DNA from: Pteria penguin
Taxonomy: Eukaryota > Mollusca > Bivalvia > Pterioida > Pteriidae
Direction of reading: 5' to 3'
Assembly: GCA_035048485.1 (NCBI GenBank)
Contig: CM068585.1
Span: 20,882,001-20,946,000, forward strand
DNA length: 64,000 nucleotides
In this document: piece by piece, positions 57,201 to 64,000 of the stretch
Layout: the number at the start of each line of letters is the position of its first letter
Numbering within the stretch: position 1 is the first letter of the stretch
Notes under the pieces: generated by a model
The model's input: only the letters and a program-made list of their open reading frames with translations
What the model was told of the DNA's origin: nothing
Databases searched by the model: none
Program-made: the position numbers and the translations under genes

Positions 57201-58228
57201 AAACTTTTTATCACATCTGTTCCAGCAGTTTGACAAGGAACCTCAAGTAAAGTCTCATTTTGTTGGCTTTGTGATTCAATTATTTATGAGAGATTCTAGT
57301 GAAAATCCTCCTTCTGGATGCCGAAAAATGGAAAGAATAAAATTTTTCTAACCCCCTCACCCTCCACTAAAATCAGCTATTTCCTTAAAGTTGTGAAGTC
57401 AGGCCAAAGATCTCCAGACTCCAGAGAGAATTCTGGTTTGATATTGTACATCATAAGAATATTACTTACATTGTGAAAGCATCAACCCAAACAGTAAAGG
57501 ATCTTCTATGTGTCAGTGTTTACCATGACGCTGGACCTCATACTGTCTCACCTGAAATGCAGGACACAAATGATTCACTGATGAAATATGACACCCACTC
57601 CCCCCCCCCCCCCCCAACATTTGAAAGACAGGACACCATCATGTGACTTGAACACTGGACCTTTAGGCCAAAGCCAAGCATGCCACTGATTAAACAATAC
57701 AGCTTCAATAAAGAATGGAGAATGCCTGTACATAATAACTAAAACATATTCATATATTTGTTTGTTTGTTTGATTATTGTTTTACGTCACTCCACGATTA
57801 TTTCATGTATATGGTGACGGCATCTGCCTGATGCATTTCATACAAATTTAGACCTTTGCAACGGACCCACCCGAAGCAGTGAGGGATCTTTTACGTGCCA
57901 CGCCTACCGTGACACGGGACCTCAGATTTTACTGTCTCATCCGAAAGACAGAACACCGGTGTGCCCCGGGCGGGAGTCGAACCCGTGACCTCTCGATCAC
58001 GAGCCGAGCACCTTATCCACTAGGCCACACCGGCTTCATATTCATATACTAATATATATATGTATGTATATTTATATATGTATATGTATATTTGTGTAGG
58101 TGTATATCTGTATATTTTGTGTTAATGGGAAACATTTCCCTTTTACAGATGTCTCAGCTGGGTCAAGCAGTGTTCACATTACAGGATGTTCTCCTGGCTA
58201 ATGGCATGTCTCTCAAATTAGCATTACA
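36142..58228 (+). CDS. INPP4: INPP4-type inositol 3,4-bisphosphate 4-phosphatase, 5' part (7 coding exons, 263 aa; PH + C2)
   Basis: Enzymes of this family remove the 4-phosphate of PtdIns(3,4)P2 to give PtdIns(3)P and so limit PI3K signalling. Exons: 36142-36253, 39738-39802, 40085-40172, 40726-40935, 52773-52891, 55135-55251, 58149-58228. All GT-AG, joined in frame (791 nt). Residues about 18-118 form a PH domain, with FFRLKGNLLFYYKDKE, DPIGVLVLERC and the closing-helix Trp110 in EEERDEWIQVLHMASYE. Residues about 165-264 form a C2 domain with NPFIVLSTIVPPQQNWIQH, TEVVEESNNPQFLKTI and RVKITVYHVKERMTGTM, close to the INPP4A/B C2. Human INPP4 proteins start at the C2; as I recall, invertebrate forms carry this PLEKHJ1-like PH in front. 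The CX5R phosphatase domain lies beyond the right edge. INPP4A and INPP4B cannot be told apart here; a single invertebrate gene is likely. Confidence 0.88.
36445..36880 (+). repeat. 44-bp minisatellite in an INPP4 intron, about 10 copies
   Basis: Unit agacttagtgtagaggttaa / acacttggtctgcagtgcag / gggc, with substitutions. The period was read from the 44-bp spacing of successive 'cagactt' words. Confidence 0.85.
36970..38450 (-). pseudogene. Decayed 3' end of a non-LTR retrotransposon (RT thumb, CCHC knuckle, restriction-like endonuclease)
   Basis: Minus-strand reading in shifting frames gives, in order, CRLPGKFKIWIYQQDLPLR and KCLGVPPSFTSIGLYSQSVH (RT thumb region); a zinc knuckle CKLCNERGTMAHILSGC; RYRWRHDNVL; and AVELTVPWEERCEEEF, then ATLFLVEVGCRGFPTQSVWR. 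The last resembles the restriction-like endonuclease region of retroelement proteins common in marine animals. Three overlapping frames (38260-37904, 38019-37741, 37840-37154) and stops show frameshift decay. The 228-codon piece is the longest open frame in the window. It lies antisense in an INPP4 intron. The exact clade is not determined. Confidence 0.75.
39155..39590 (+). repeat. 51-bp minisatellite in an INPP4 intron, about 8 copies
   Basis: Units run from 'gtgttcaatgctacactagg' to 'aataatgattat'; the last five are exactly 51 bp, the earlier ones vary. Because 51 is divisible by 3, a fortuitous repeating 17-residue frame is open at 39,373-39,609. Confidence 0.9.
39738..39802 (+). CDS. INPP4: INPP4 coding exon 2 (residues 38-59)
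   Basis: Encodes YMKRFFRLKGNLLFYYKDKE, PH strands 2-3. Acceptor cattgacag, donor gtg|gtaagt. Confidence 0.9.
40085..40172 (+). CDS. INPP4: INPP4 coding exon 3 (residues 60-89)
   Basis: Encodes LSDPIGVLVLERCTIELDID and VSVSDGFCI, PH strands 4-5. Acceptor attttacag, donor atag|gtagga. Confidence 0.9.
40726..40935 (+). CDS. INPP4: INPP4 coding exon 4 (residues 89-159)
   Basis: Encodes YEGEDYVYKLQAQSEEERDE with the PH C-terminal helix (Trp110), then a basic/glutamine-rich helix (KMQLQSLREQIQARTG) and a linker toward the C2. Acceptor ctcctttcag, donor gcag|gtacag. Confidence 0.92.
41489..41768. mobile_element. Second, shortened copy of the CTGTCC...GGACAG MITE
   Basis: The ends ctgtccatgccactcact and gagtggcgcagacag match the 11,325 element. 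TA lies at 41,487-41,488 and 41,769-41,770. The internal block 'caccaaaagttacgactaaa' is shared. The central inverted repeat is missing, leaving 280 bp. Confidence 0.85.
43610..44000. repeat. Diverged 'ccttgacc'/'aaggtca' interspersed repeat
   Basis: Contains gccataacttcttcct, catgaccc and aaggtcaaggtgacagtgca in two rough units. The minus-strand frame at 43,542-43,817 is a by-product. Confidence 0.55.
44801..45047 (-). mobile_element. tRNA-derived SINE (family C), 13-bp target duplication
   Basis: On the minus strand, a tRNA-like head (ggccaggtagtgcagttgat ... gttcgattcccgg) is followed by a body with the strongly conserved-looking word gggttttctctgggtactcc. tctgtgtcctatc flanks it on both sides (44,788-44,800 and 45,048-45,060). 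Confidence 0.85.
45381..46288. mobile_element. Second copy of the 27.4-28.6 kb GC-rich element (left end missing)
   Basis: It is nearly colinear with 27,664-28,556: 'tctcccctgatcc', the ttgtacatcgtgtag modules, ccgtggagggggactttgca and ttcggcccttcgggcctcaa. It ends ctggatcccccctg. The G-run left terminus is absent. Confidence 0.85.
46965..47100. repeat. Direct repeat partner of 50,690-50,840
   Basis: Shares gcagtgayttcggcgaycag, acgtgac and acggtcaaaaag-type words with the block 3.7 kb downstream, over about 70 bp. Both contain CACGTGAC. Confidence 0.5.
47237..47272. mobile_element. 36-bp CARRGAC-family palindromic element, 7-bp direct repeats
   Basis: cagagaatatatac...gtatatatgtctctg lies between perfect gatatac repeats (47,230-47,236 and 47,273-47,279). 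A half-copy ending gtctct follows at about 47,290-47,305. Confidence 0.85.
47713..47734. mobile_element. 22-bp CARRGAC-family palindromic element
   Basis: cagagacatatatatgtctc plus tg is a perfect palindrome. The flanking 7-mers gctagac and gcaagac match at 6 of 7. Confidence 0.8.
47993..48212 (-). mobile_element. SINE (family A), diverged
   Basis: Reverse orientation. It keeps cgtcacaccataaatatttc, catctgcctgatgc, cagtgagggatctttaacgt and a B-box-like gactcgaacccc. The tRNA head is partly lost near a palindromic insert. Confidence 0.75.
48221..48368. mobile_element. Long palindrome with ggtattac direct repeats
   Basis: Arms of about 55 bp (catgttcyaattttttaatt and taaatacaaaaattaaarca) pair imperfectly around gtag. 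ggtattac flanks it (48,213-48,220 and 48,369-48,376). The 8-bp repeat would suit an hAT-type source, but the outermost bases do not pair, so this is tentative. Confidence 0.55.
48431..48469. mobile_element. 39-bp CARRGAC-family palindromic element, 7-bp direct repeats
   Basis: cagagacatagactactttc and its complement lie between perfect atgacac repeats (48,424-48,430 and 48,470-48,476). Confidence 0.87.
48539..48582. mobile_element. 44-bp CARRGAC-family palindromic element
   Basis: Shares the internal tagactactttcaaagta core with the copy 108 bp away. One end is mutated (cagaaag). No 7-bp repeat. Confidence 0.7.
48842..48861. mobile_element. 20-bp CARRGAC-family palindromic element, 7-bp direct repeats
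   Basis: cagacatacatatgtctccg lies between perfect gaaaaac repeats (48,835-48,841 and 48,862-48,868). Confidence 0.8.
48955..48994. mobile_element. 40-bp CARRGAC-family palindromic element, decayed
   Basis: cagagacatagactactatc...tagtctatgtttcg. Same core as 48,431. No matching flanks. Confidence 0.65.
49488..49645. mobile_element. Short C-run element with ggatccgccactg-type end
   Basis: tggaggatttaggaag on the left and gatggatccgccactgg on the right surround a C-run and 'ccattttcggctaaaattga'. Related in style to the 18,356 element. Confidence 0.45.
50195..50503 (+). pseudogene. Fragment resembling the P2X7 receptor C-terminal (intracellular) domain
   Basis: The 102-codon open frame ends with RRNIFVWQSHGYFEEIMPNC, then VFRKVREKYRL. 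From memory of the family, the P2X7-type cytoplasmic domain, widespread in bivalve, cnidarian and fish predicted proteins, has a YRQFVxWxHGxLG...IPSCVVxKIRxxFP block that aligns well here. The upstream zinc-binding Cys cluster of that domain was not found in frame, so this is probably a truncated or decayed copy. It lies in the 7.5-kb interval and is not part of INPP4. It could also be an unrelated frame. Confidence 0.4.
50690..50840. repeat. Direct repeat partner of 46,965-47,100, with local aataccccgattacca duplication
   Basis: 'ccgattaccatgcgc' and 'ccgattaccaagcgc' repeat locally, followed by gcagtgatttcggcgaccag and cacgtgac as in the upstream partner. Confidence 0.5.
50865..50882. mobile_element. 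18-bp CARRGAC-family palindrome, 7-bp direct repeats
   Basis: cagagacttgtgtctctg lies between perfect gaataat repeats (50,858-50,864 and 50,883-50,889). It is the left arm of a larger hairpin. Confidence 0.8.
50928..50945. mobile_element. 18-bp CARRGAC-family palindrome, 7-bp direct repeats (mirror of 50,865)
   Basis: cagggacatgcgtccctg lies between perfect attattc repeats (50,921-50,927 and 50,946-50,952). attattc is the reverse complement of gaataat at the partner. Confidence 0.8.
50981..51107. mobile_element. 3'-terminal fragment of the GC-rich element
   Basis: cccgaacccccacttatggg, ttcggcccttcgggcctaaa, a C-run, and the end ctggatccgcccctg match the last 125 bp of the 27.4-kb element. 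Confidence 0.85.
51220..51251. mobile_element. 32-bp palindromic element, CAAGGACTT subfamily
   Basis: gaaggacttataaa...ttaaaagtccttg. The flanking 7-mers tctgatg and gctgatg match at 6 of 7. The interior matches the 28,574 copy. Confidence 0.7.
51467..51502. mobile_element. 36-bp CARRGAC-family palindromic element
   Basis: cagagacatactagtacata and catgtatgtctctg. gtttcaa occurs on both sides with a one-base offset on the left. Confidence 0.75.
51679..51866. mobile_element. MITE with accggctactac inverted arms
   Basis: taagaccagttaccggctac on the left arm (to 51,718) pairs with gtagccggaaactggtctta on the right (from 51,827), one mismatch. The outer bases pair partly. No duplication identified. 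Confidence 0.55.
52773..52891 (+). CDS. INPP4: INPP4 coding exon 5 (residues 159-198, C2 start)
   Basis: Encodes CEGLSCDISGKPPNPFIVLS, then TIVPPQQNWIQHNNTEVVE. Acceptor tttcaccag, donor gag|gttggt. It is preceded by an 11.8-kb intron. Confidence 0.9.
53330..53720. repeat. (tgtc)n microsatellite plus 'ccttgacc' repeat units
   Basis: ctgtctgtctgtttgtctgt (53,358-53,400) precedes two roughly 165-bp units with ttggccataacttttgaacc and gaccttttgacctt. Confidence 0.7.
53850..54860. repeat. Degenerate tandem repeat of about 150-bp units, interrupted by a SINE
   Basis: Words like gttcgatggaagaccctatg, 'gcaatatttggc', 'caattttt..ata' and 'ccacaagccac' recur at about 53,865, 54,195, 54,340, 54,515, 54,660 and 54,790. 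Confidence 0.65.
54012..54177 (+). mobile_element. tRNA-derived SINE (family B), complete, 12-bp target duplication
   Basis: The head agggcaggatttggtgtagt carries an A-box, ggttcgattcctgg is the B-box, followed by 'gtttaagaggttggtaacct', ccatgtcgcga and an atcaatcaaccaac tail. cagtatttagtt flanks it (54,000-54,011 and 54,178-54,189). Confidence 0.88.
55135..55251 (+). CDS. INPP4: INPP4 coding exon 6 (residues 199-237, C2)
   Basis: Encodes ESNNPQFLKTIGFGDSNGVD, then TFTRVKITVYHVKERMTGT. Acceptor ttaattcag, donor acg|gtaaag. Confidence 0.92.
55690..55960. repeat. Diverged 'tctgtccgtccgtcc' / 'aaagttatggccctt' interspersed repeat
   Basis: The module gacgtattatgttatggcgt with the tctgtccgtcc run is the same type as at 60.06 kb. 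Confidence 0.5.
56040..56890 (+). repeat. 51-bp minisatellite, about 17 copies, with higher-order organisation
   Basis: Units of gtccaatgttatggtagaca / tggcacgcttagattagaca / gtaaaactgga (51 bp). A variant lacking 3 bp (ggtagcatgg) and a gaatctaatg variant recur together about 254 bp apart (near 56,490-56,540 and 56,735-56,790), showing a five-unit superrepeat. It lies in an INPP4 intron. The open 17-residue repeat frame at 56,546-56,761 is fortuitous. Confidence 0.93.
57480..57690 (-). mobile_element. Decayed SINE with C-run insertion
   Basis: Reverse-oriented words cagtaaaggatcttctatgt, atactgtctcacctgaaatg and ccatttgaaagacaggac recall the family A body. A 17-C run interrupts it near 57,600. 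Confidence 0.45.
57757..58036 (-). mobile_element. tRNA-derived SINE (family A), complete, 12-bp target duplication
   Basis: Reverse copy, near-identical to 24,265. It has a (tttg)n tail, intact body and a tRNA-like head ending gccacaccggc. catattcatata flanks it (57,745-57,756 and 58,037-58,048). The insertion is about 100 bp from the acceptor of INPP4 exon 7. Confidence 0.93.
58149..58228 (+). CDS. INPP4: INPP4 coding exon 7 (residues 238-264, C2)
   Basis: Encodes MSQLGQAVFTLQDVLLANGM and SLKLAL. Acceptor cccttttacag, donor ttaca|gtaagt. The next exon was not recognised before the window ends. Confidence 0.9.
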
Positions 58229-60059
58229 GTAAGTTGTATATGCAATTCAATGTCATTTAGTCAAACTCAAATAGGGCTATGAGTAACAGCGTGGTGGGAG
58301 TTCAACTTTAATAACTATATTCATTATACTTTATAATGTAAATCTAGAAAAATTGGTTTGTTTCAATCATAAGTTTGAGTGATTCGTTATTAAGTGAACA
58401 AGAATCAACTGTGCATTGTGTAATGAACAATAATCACCTGTGCATTGTGTAGTGATTTGCATTAGATTGAGTCCTTTTGTGCTCCAGTAAGATAGAGATT
58501 GTATTGATGTAGTACATTCTTGTTGGTTTTTTATCTTTTGTATTCATTGTCTTAATTCAAGTACATGTATTTGTTCCTCCATCTATTTACATCTTGCAGT
58601 ACCAACTGAAAACATTCCAATAGTGCTTCTGTTTCATAAAATTTAAAAGTACATTACAATCTGGTTAAAACTGCACCAAACGTTCTGGAACTTTGGTTTG
58701 CATAGTTTTTCAGTTTTAAGATAAGCATTTTCTAAGTTCAAGTTTTGAATATTACAGTATGTGTGTGTCAAATACTGTTCTTTACCATTTCTGCAGAAAT
58801 AAGTTACATCCTTGTGCAGTATTTGATTAATGAACTTCAGTCATAGGAATGTCTTGGAGCAAAATCAGCACAAAGGGGAAATCTAGATAAAATGATATGT
58901 CATGTTACATCAGAAAATTTTTAAGTAAATGCACATGCATTGATCAACATAGGCAAGGCAATTTCATTAAAAGTTAAAATTTTTTGCCGTCATATAGCTT
59001 TTTAAACAAGGCATTTTGTAGACTTCCTTGTTTTTTTGTTGTTCGTTTTACATCATATCTGTAACTGTTATTGTCTATGTCAGTCAGTCATGTCTGAATC
59101 CGCATAACAAGGAAACAAACATTAAATAGGTGTGAGAATTACAACATATACATCTAAACATGAAGGGAATCCTTTATACTAACATATAAAAGAGTTGAAT
59201 TTTATTTGTTCTGCCAATTTTAGAATATTTTGTTATTTTATGCTTAATATATATATTTGGCTCAATAATCAGTTTCCCCCCCCAAAAAAAATGTGCCCTT
59301 GACCTTGCACAGTGCATGCTAAGAATCAATGATAAAGCTAATGGACCCTATTAAGTTGTTTTATATTGTTAAGTAAATATTTTGTGGGATCTGTGACAGT
59401 TTCAGATTTGTCATTTGGACATTTATTTAATATAAACACACCTCTCATCTCCACAGAAATTCTTGTTTCAGTCAGTTTTTATATCAACTTTTTAGAAAAT
59501 TACATTTACACATTTGATAGGTTTGTAACCACATTGAAATCATTATGTGGTGTGTTTTTTCCCTTTCACCAGAATCCTCGGGTTGTTTTGCACAATTGTT
59601 GCCTAAATATGTGTAAAACTTCCATGTTTCCATGATTGTTCAAAGTGCTTGCTACTTATGTATATGACCGGATAATTGTTCTGTATTTCAATGTTGTGAG
59701 GATTATACCGGTAGTCTACATTAGAATGTTGTTATATTCATTCATTGCAGATTTCAGAGTTGTAAGAGATGATTTAAACTCATAGCATATACTGACTTTT
59801 TTTTATGCCTCCGCACCTTAAAGTTGGGGGCATATTGTTTTACCCCTGTCTATATGTCTGTTTTTCTGACTGTCTGTCATTCCTTTCCATTTAGGGTATA
59901 TAGCTTTTCTGAATAACTCCTACTATAGTCTATAGTTTTAAGACTAGAAAGTTGCTGGATGTTTGTATTGAAGATGTGCATATTATTGGGGTTTTGATTT
60001 TTATTAGTATTTGTAGTTCTTGAGGAAAGTTGAACCTTGTCATTTTATACTCCCATCTA

Positions 60060-60450
60060 AAGATGGGACATATTATGGTATGGTGATGTCTGTCTGTCTG
60101 TCTGTCTGCTATGGAATGCTATAACTTTAGTAAATGTCAGCTGTTTTCAATGAAACTCATACAGAATGCTTAAATAGTCTAGGGGAAGCTGCCTTTCGTG
60201 TTAAAGCAATTGAAAATCTGTTTTCTCGTTACAGAGTTATGGGATTTGGATTTTATTTTTACTATGAAAAGATGCCATGGAACGCGATAACTTTAGTAAA
60301 CGTCAGCTGTTTCTCATGAAACTCATACAGAATGCTTAAATAGGGTAGTGGAAGCTGCCTTTTAATTTTGAGCAAATTCTGCTTTGTCATTATGGAGTTA
60401 TGGGACTTGGATTTTATTTTTACTATGATAAGATGCTATGGAGATAATCT
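60060..60450. repeat. Two tandem units of about 175 bp in a 'tctgtctg' type repeat
   Basis: 'ataactttagtaaaygtcag', catacagaatgcttaaatag and gagttatgggatttggattt occur twice. Confidence 0.75.
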
Positions 60451-60496
60451 GGAACGTGATAACTTAAGTAAACATGATATATTAAATAATATAATA

Positions 60497-60625
<129 letters not shown>

Positions 60626-60956
60626 CATATATCTAAAAATCATTTCATAAATATTTCGCTTGAATGTTTAAGATTTTTTTCACACCGAAATCATTTGATT
60701 GTCCAGGGATGTCATTAGGTATAGAAAATAATAGGAGAACTGTGAAAAGTTATAGAAGAAGTCTGCCACTTTTCAAAGTGGTCCATGTGGCGGGGGCTTA
60801 AGGGCCCCAGAAGCTCTGGAGTAAATTGTGTAAAATCCAGCAATCCAGCCCTTTCCTGGCATTTAATTTCAATGGTTGAAAACTTCATGTTTTGCACCAT
60901 TTTACTCACCGTTGCCATATGGGTGAGATATTTCTGGCACCACATAAAACAATAAT

Positions 60957-60957
60957 A

Positions 60958-61049
<92 letters not shown>
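60957..61049. repeat. (CTAT)n microsatellite, about 93 bp
   Basis: Uninterrupted ctat tetramers. Confidence 0.97.
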
Positions 61050-61899
61050 ATTTTACTCATATTTCAAAATAACATTTAAGATAAAGACTTCTTTTACTAG
61101 TTTTGATTAAATTGTTACTGATTTAGGCACATAAAATTGTTGACTACATGAATATTTTAAGATTTCATTTCTTCACAGCAATTCAAAATACATGTAACTT
61201 GAAAAACAGAGCAGTTATGGTATAAAATTCTAAAAAGACCAGAAGAAATTTTAGCGATCTGCAACATAAATATGCTGATCATTAAATACATAACGAGCGA
61301 TTAATATATGCAGAGGCACTACACTTAATGTTGGTACTAGATTAAAATTGCACATAAATATTATCCATCAAAAAGTCATAATTAATTCGATAAAGCTTTT
61401 CATGATAACTGCATGTATGCACAATACTATAGTCCTCTGTAAGTGATCTCTTACAATTGCAGAGGAATGTTCTTTACATTCAGGTTTAGTAAATAGCCAT
61501 CTCAAAAAGTATACTAAGCAAAACATATGCCATGTGCTTTTCCACGAATATTATTAGAAATAGCTAGGTTTAGGAAATTTACAGAAAGTACATGTATATG
61601 AGATTGTTAGCTGGCGAACTGTATTGAATATGAGAAATGTTTTAGGTTATTATGTGACTTAAAATATTAGTGACAGACTCGGATATATCGTAATTTCCAA
61701 CTGTGAAATGATTTTCTCCTATTCATATTTTTGTAAGAGAAAAAGGAACTTGCGGTGATAGCTAGAATTTTTAGCAATTTTAGCCATTTGCCATCTTCTA
61801 ATGACATCCATGTTGTCAAATTTGAACTCTGATCAACTTTTCAGAAAATTCTGAAAAGGTTCATTAATCATAACGACATGCAGATACAGACCATCATTA

Positions 61900-62610
61900 A
61901 AAGAAACATTTTTTTAGCCTGCCAGAACGAATATCCGGAGAGCTACTGTCATATACCTGGCATCATTAGCGTCGCTATAGTGGTAGTCTGTAGACAAAAA
62001 CTTTAACCTGGATCATAACTTTAGAACCATTAAAGACAGGGCTTTAATATTTCACATGTATATTCCTTGTGCCAAGACCTTTCTTTGGGTACCAAAAGTT
62101 TAATCTTGTGATCTCGACTTTGAAGTTTGACTTTTAAAAAACTTTGATCCTAGTCCTAATGTATGAACAGCAAAAGATAAAGCTTAAATATTCATTTGTG
62201 TATTCCTTGTGACACAGACCTTTCATTAGGTATCTAAATTTTTTATGTTAGGCTTCATCTTGAAGACTGACCTACTTAGACAAAAACTTTAACCTGCATC
62301 ATAACTTTAGAACCATTAAAGACAAGGCTTTAATATTTCATTTGAGTATTCCTTGTGCCAAGACCTTTCATTGGGTACCAAAATTTTTACCTTGTGACCT
62401 TGGCCTTGAAGTTTGACCTACTTTTAATAACTTTAATCTTAGTCCTAAATTGTGTACAGTACAAGATACTGTGTATTCCTTGTGACAAGACCTTTCATTA
62501 CATATCAAAATTTTTTACATTATGACATTGGCCTTGATATTGACCTGCTTACAAAACCTTTTGCTATTTAAATTTGGTTGCCACTGGCGAGCTCTGTTGT
62601 CTTCTCACAA
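61900..62610. repeat. Degenerate tandem repeat of 'ccttgacc' style, units of about 130-150 bp
   Basis: 'aaaactttaacctgsatcat', 'tattccttgtgmcaagacct' and 'ttcattgggtaccaaaa' recur four times or more. Confidence 0.65.
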
Positions 62611-63039
62611 TTCTTGTTGTTTAACATCTTTACAATCACCATACAAGCTTTACAGCAGAAGAGCAAGCAGGTGATATGTGTCATTCATGTGTTAATTTAT
62701 ACTTAAGAACTATTTTCTAACAAACCTCAAGACCAAAGCACTGGAATTTATTTGCTAATTTTAATGATGTTGATGAAGCATTTTACTTGTGTAAAAGTGT
62801 TGACGATACTTGGGTTTCAAACCAGAACCCTTCATCTGCAATGAAAATGGTGTATCAACTGAACTATCTTAGCCAGTATGTCAGTCTACCACATATTTAT
62901 CTCTGCCCATTGGAAGTTTTCCTAGTCCTCAACAAACACTTAAACCCTGAAACTATAATACGTTACCTTAAATTAATATAATTTTGCTAATCATTAGTTC
63001 AGTAAGAGGTGTGGTGAAGAGTGATGACTAGAGAGAGAT

Positions 63040-64000
63040 TTTTTCCCCAATTTCTCTCCCTACTGTGTAAATGCTTTATTAGCTGAACTCTGCCAAATTC
63101 TCTGCCTTCTGTGCAGATCCACTATTAGCTGAACTCTGTGCCAATACCTCTGCCTACTGTGGAGATACTCTATTAGCTGAACTCTATGCCAGTACATCTG
63201 CATACTGTGAAGATATTCCATTAGCTCAACTCTCAGTGCTAATACCTCTACCTATTGTGCAGATGCTCTTTGAGCTGAACTCTATGCCAGTACATCTGCC
63301 TACTCTGTGCCAATACCTCTGCGTACTGTGGAGATATTCCACTAGCTCAACTCTTATTGCTAATACTTCTGCCTGCTGTGCAGATGCCTTATTAGCTGAA
63401 CTCTATGCCAGTACCACTGCCTACTGTGGAGATGTTATTTTAGCTGAACTCTATGCCAATACCTCTGCCTACTATGGAGATATTCCATTAGCTGAACTCC
63501 CACAGTGCTAATACTTCTGCCAACTGTGCAGATACTCTATCAACTGAACTCTCAGTGCCAATACCTGTGCCTATTGTGCAGATGGTCTATTAGCTGAACT
63601 CTAAGTACCAATTCCTCTGTCTCCTATGCAGATACCCTATTAGCTGAAATTTCTGTGTCAATACTTCTGCCTATTGTGCAGATGCTTCATTAGCTGAACT
63701 CTTTGTGTCAGTATATATGCCTACTCTGCAAATGCTCTATTAGCTGATTTCTCTTTGCCATTGCCTCTGCCTACTGTGCAGATACTCTATTAGCTGAACT
63801 TGATGCCAGTACGTCTGCCTACTGTGCAGGTGCTCCCTTAGCTGAACTCTCTATGCCAAATTCTCTGCCTTCTGTGTAGATGCTTAGCTGAACTCTTGGT
63901 ATCAGTATATCTGCCTGCTGTGCAGATACTATTTTAGATAAATTCTGTACCAATTTCTGTGCCTACTTTATAGATACTCTGTTAGTTGAACTTTCTGTGC
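63040..64000. repeat. 48-bp minisatellite, about 19 or more copies, runs off the right edge
   Basis: Units attagctgaactctatgcca / gtacctctgcctactgtgca / gatgctct (48 bp, read from the spacing of attagct at 63,124, 63,172 and 63,220). The 48-bp period leaves a fortuitous 16-residue repeat frame open at 63,236-63,511. Confidence 0.9.

Noticed and set aside
62642..62661. Possible micro-exon (acceptor gctttacag, donor caag|cagg-like) after INPP4 exon 7
   Set aside because: The phase does not continue the C2 sequence sensibly and the donor is weak.
63236..63511. 91-aa repetitive frame
   Set aside because: Product of the 48-bp minisatellite; neighbouring units contain stops or length changes.

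Overview
This is intron-rich, AT-rich animal nuclear DNA. The two recognisable genes, their GT-AG introns, the tRNA-headed SINEs, and the many diverged repeats built on 'ccttgacc'/'aaggtca' words all suggest a marine mollusc, probably a bivalve. That assignment is inference from the style of the repeats, not from a species marker.

Layout. (1) 1-22,168, minus strand: the 5' half of a CDKL5-type protein kinase gene. Eight coding exons join in frame to give 239 residues, from the start Met to kinase subdomain X; the rest lies beyond the left edge. Two introns of about 7.6 kb carry SINEs, MITEs and short palindromes. (2) 22,169-27,190: the 5' intron and probable promoter of that gene, marked by a perfect Staf/ZNF143-type site and a YY1-like initiator. 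(3) 27,190-34,700: an intergenic island of mobile DNA, including two foldback-type elements with internal terminal-repeat arrays and a 1.1-kb GC-rich TIR element. (4) 34,713-64,000, plus strand: the 5' part of an INPP4-type inositol 3,4-bisphosphate 4-phosphatase gene. Seven coding exons give 263 residues, a PH domain followed by most of a C2 domain; the phosphatase domain lies beyond the right edge. Its introns hold a decayed non-LTR retrotransposon 3' end, several minisatellites (periods 44, 51, 51 and 48 bp), a 7.5-kb interval bounded by inverted termini, and many SINEs and MITEs.

The two genes are divergent, with about 14 kb between their start codons. Both act in phosphorylation-linked signalling (protein kinase; phosphoinositide phosphatase), but nothing here shows a shared role.

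The most unusual signal is a family of at least 16 very short palindromes (18-72 bp) with CARRGAC...GTCYYTG ends. Nine have perfect 7-bp flanking direct repeats and three more match at 6 of 7. They look like minimal transposable units made of little more than their termini. They cluster at 47.2-51.5 kb and also occur at 16.2, 18.6, 27.4, 28.6, 28.8 and 33.2 kb. Two 18-bp copies sit at mirror-image positions in the two arms of a larger hairpin.
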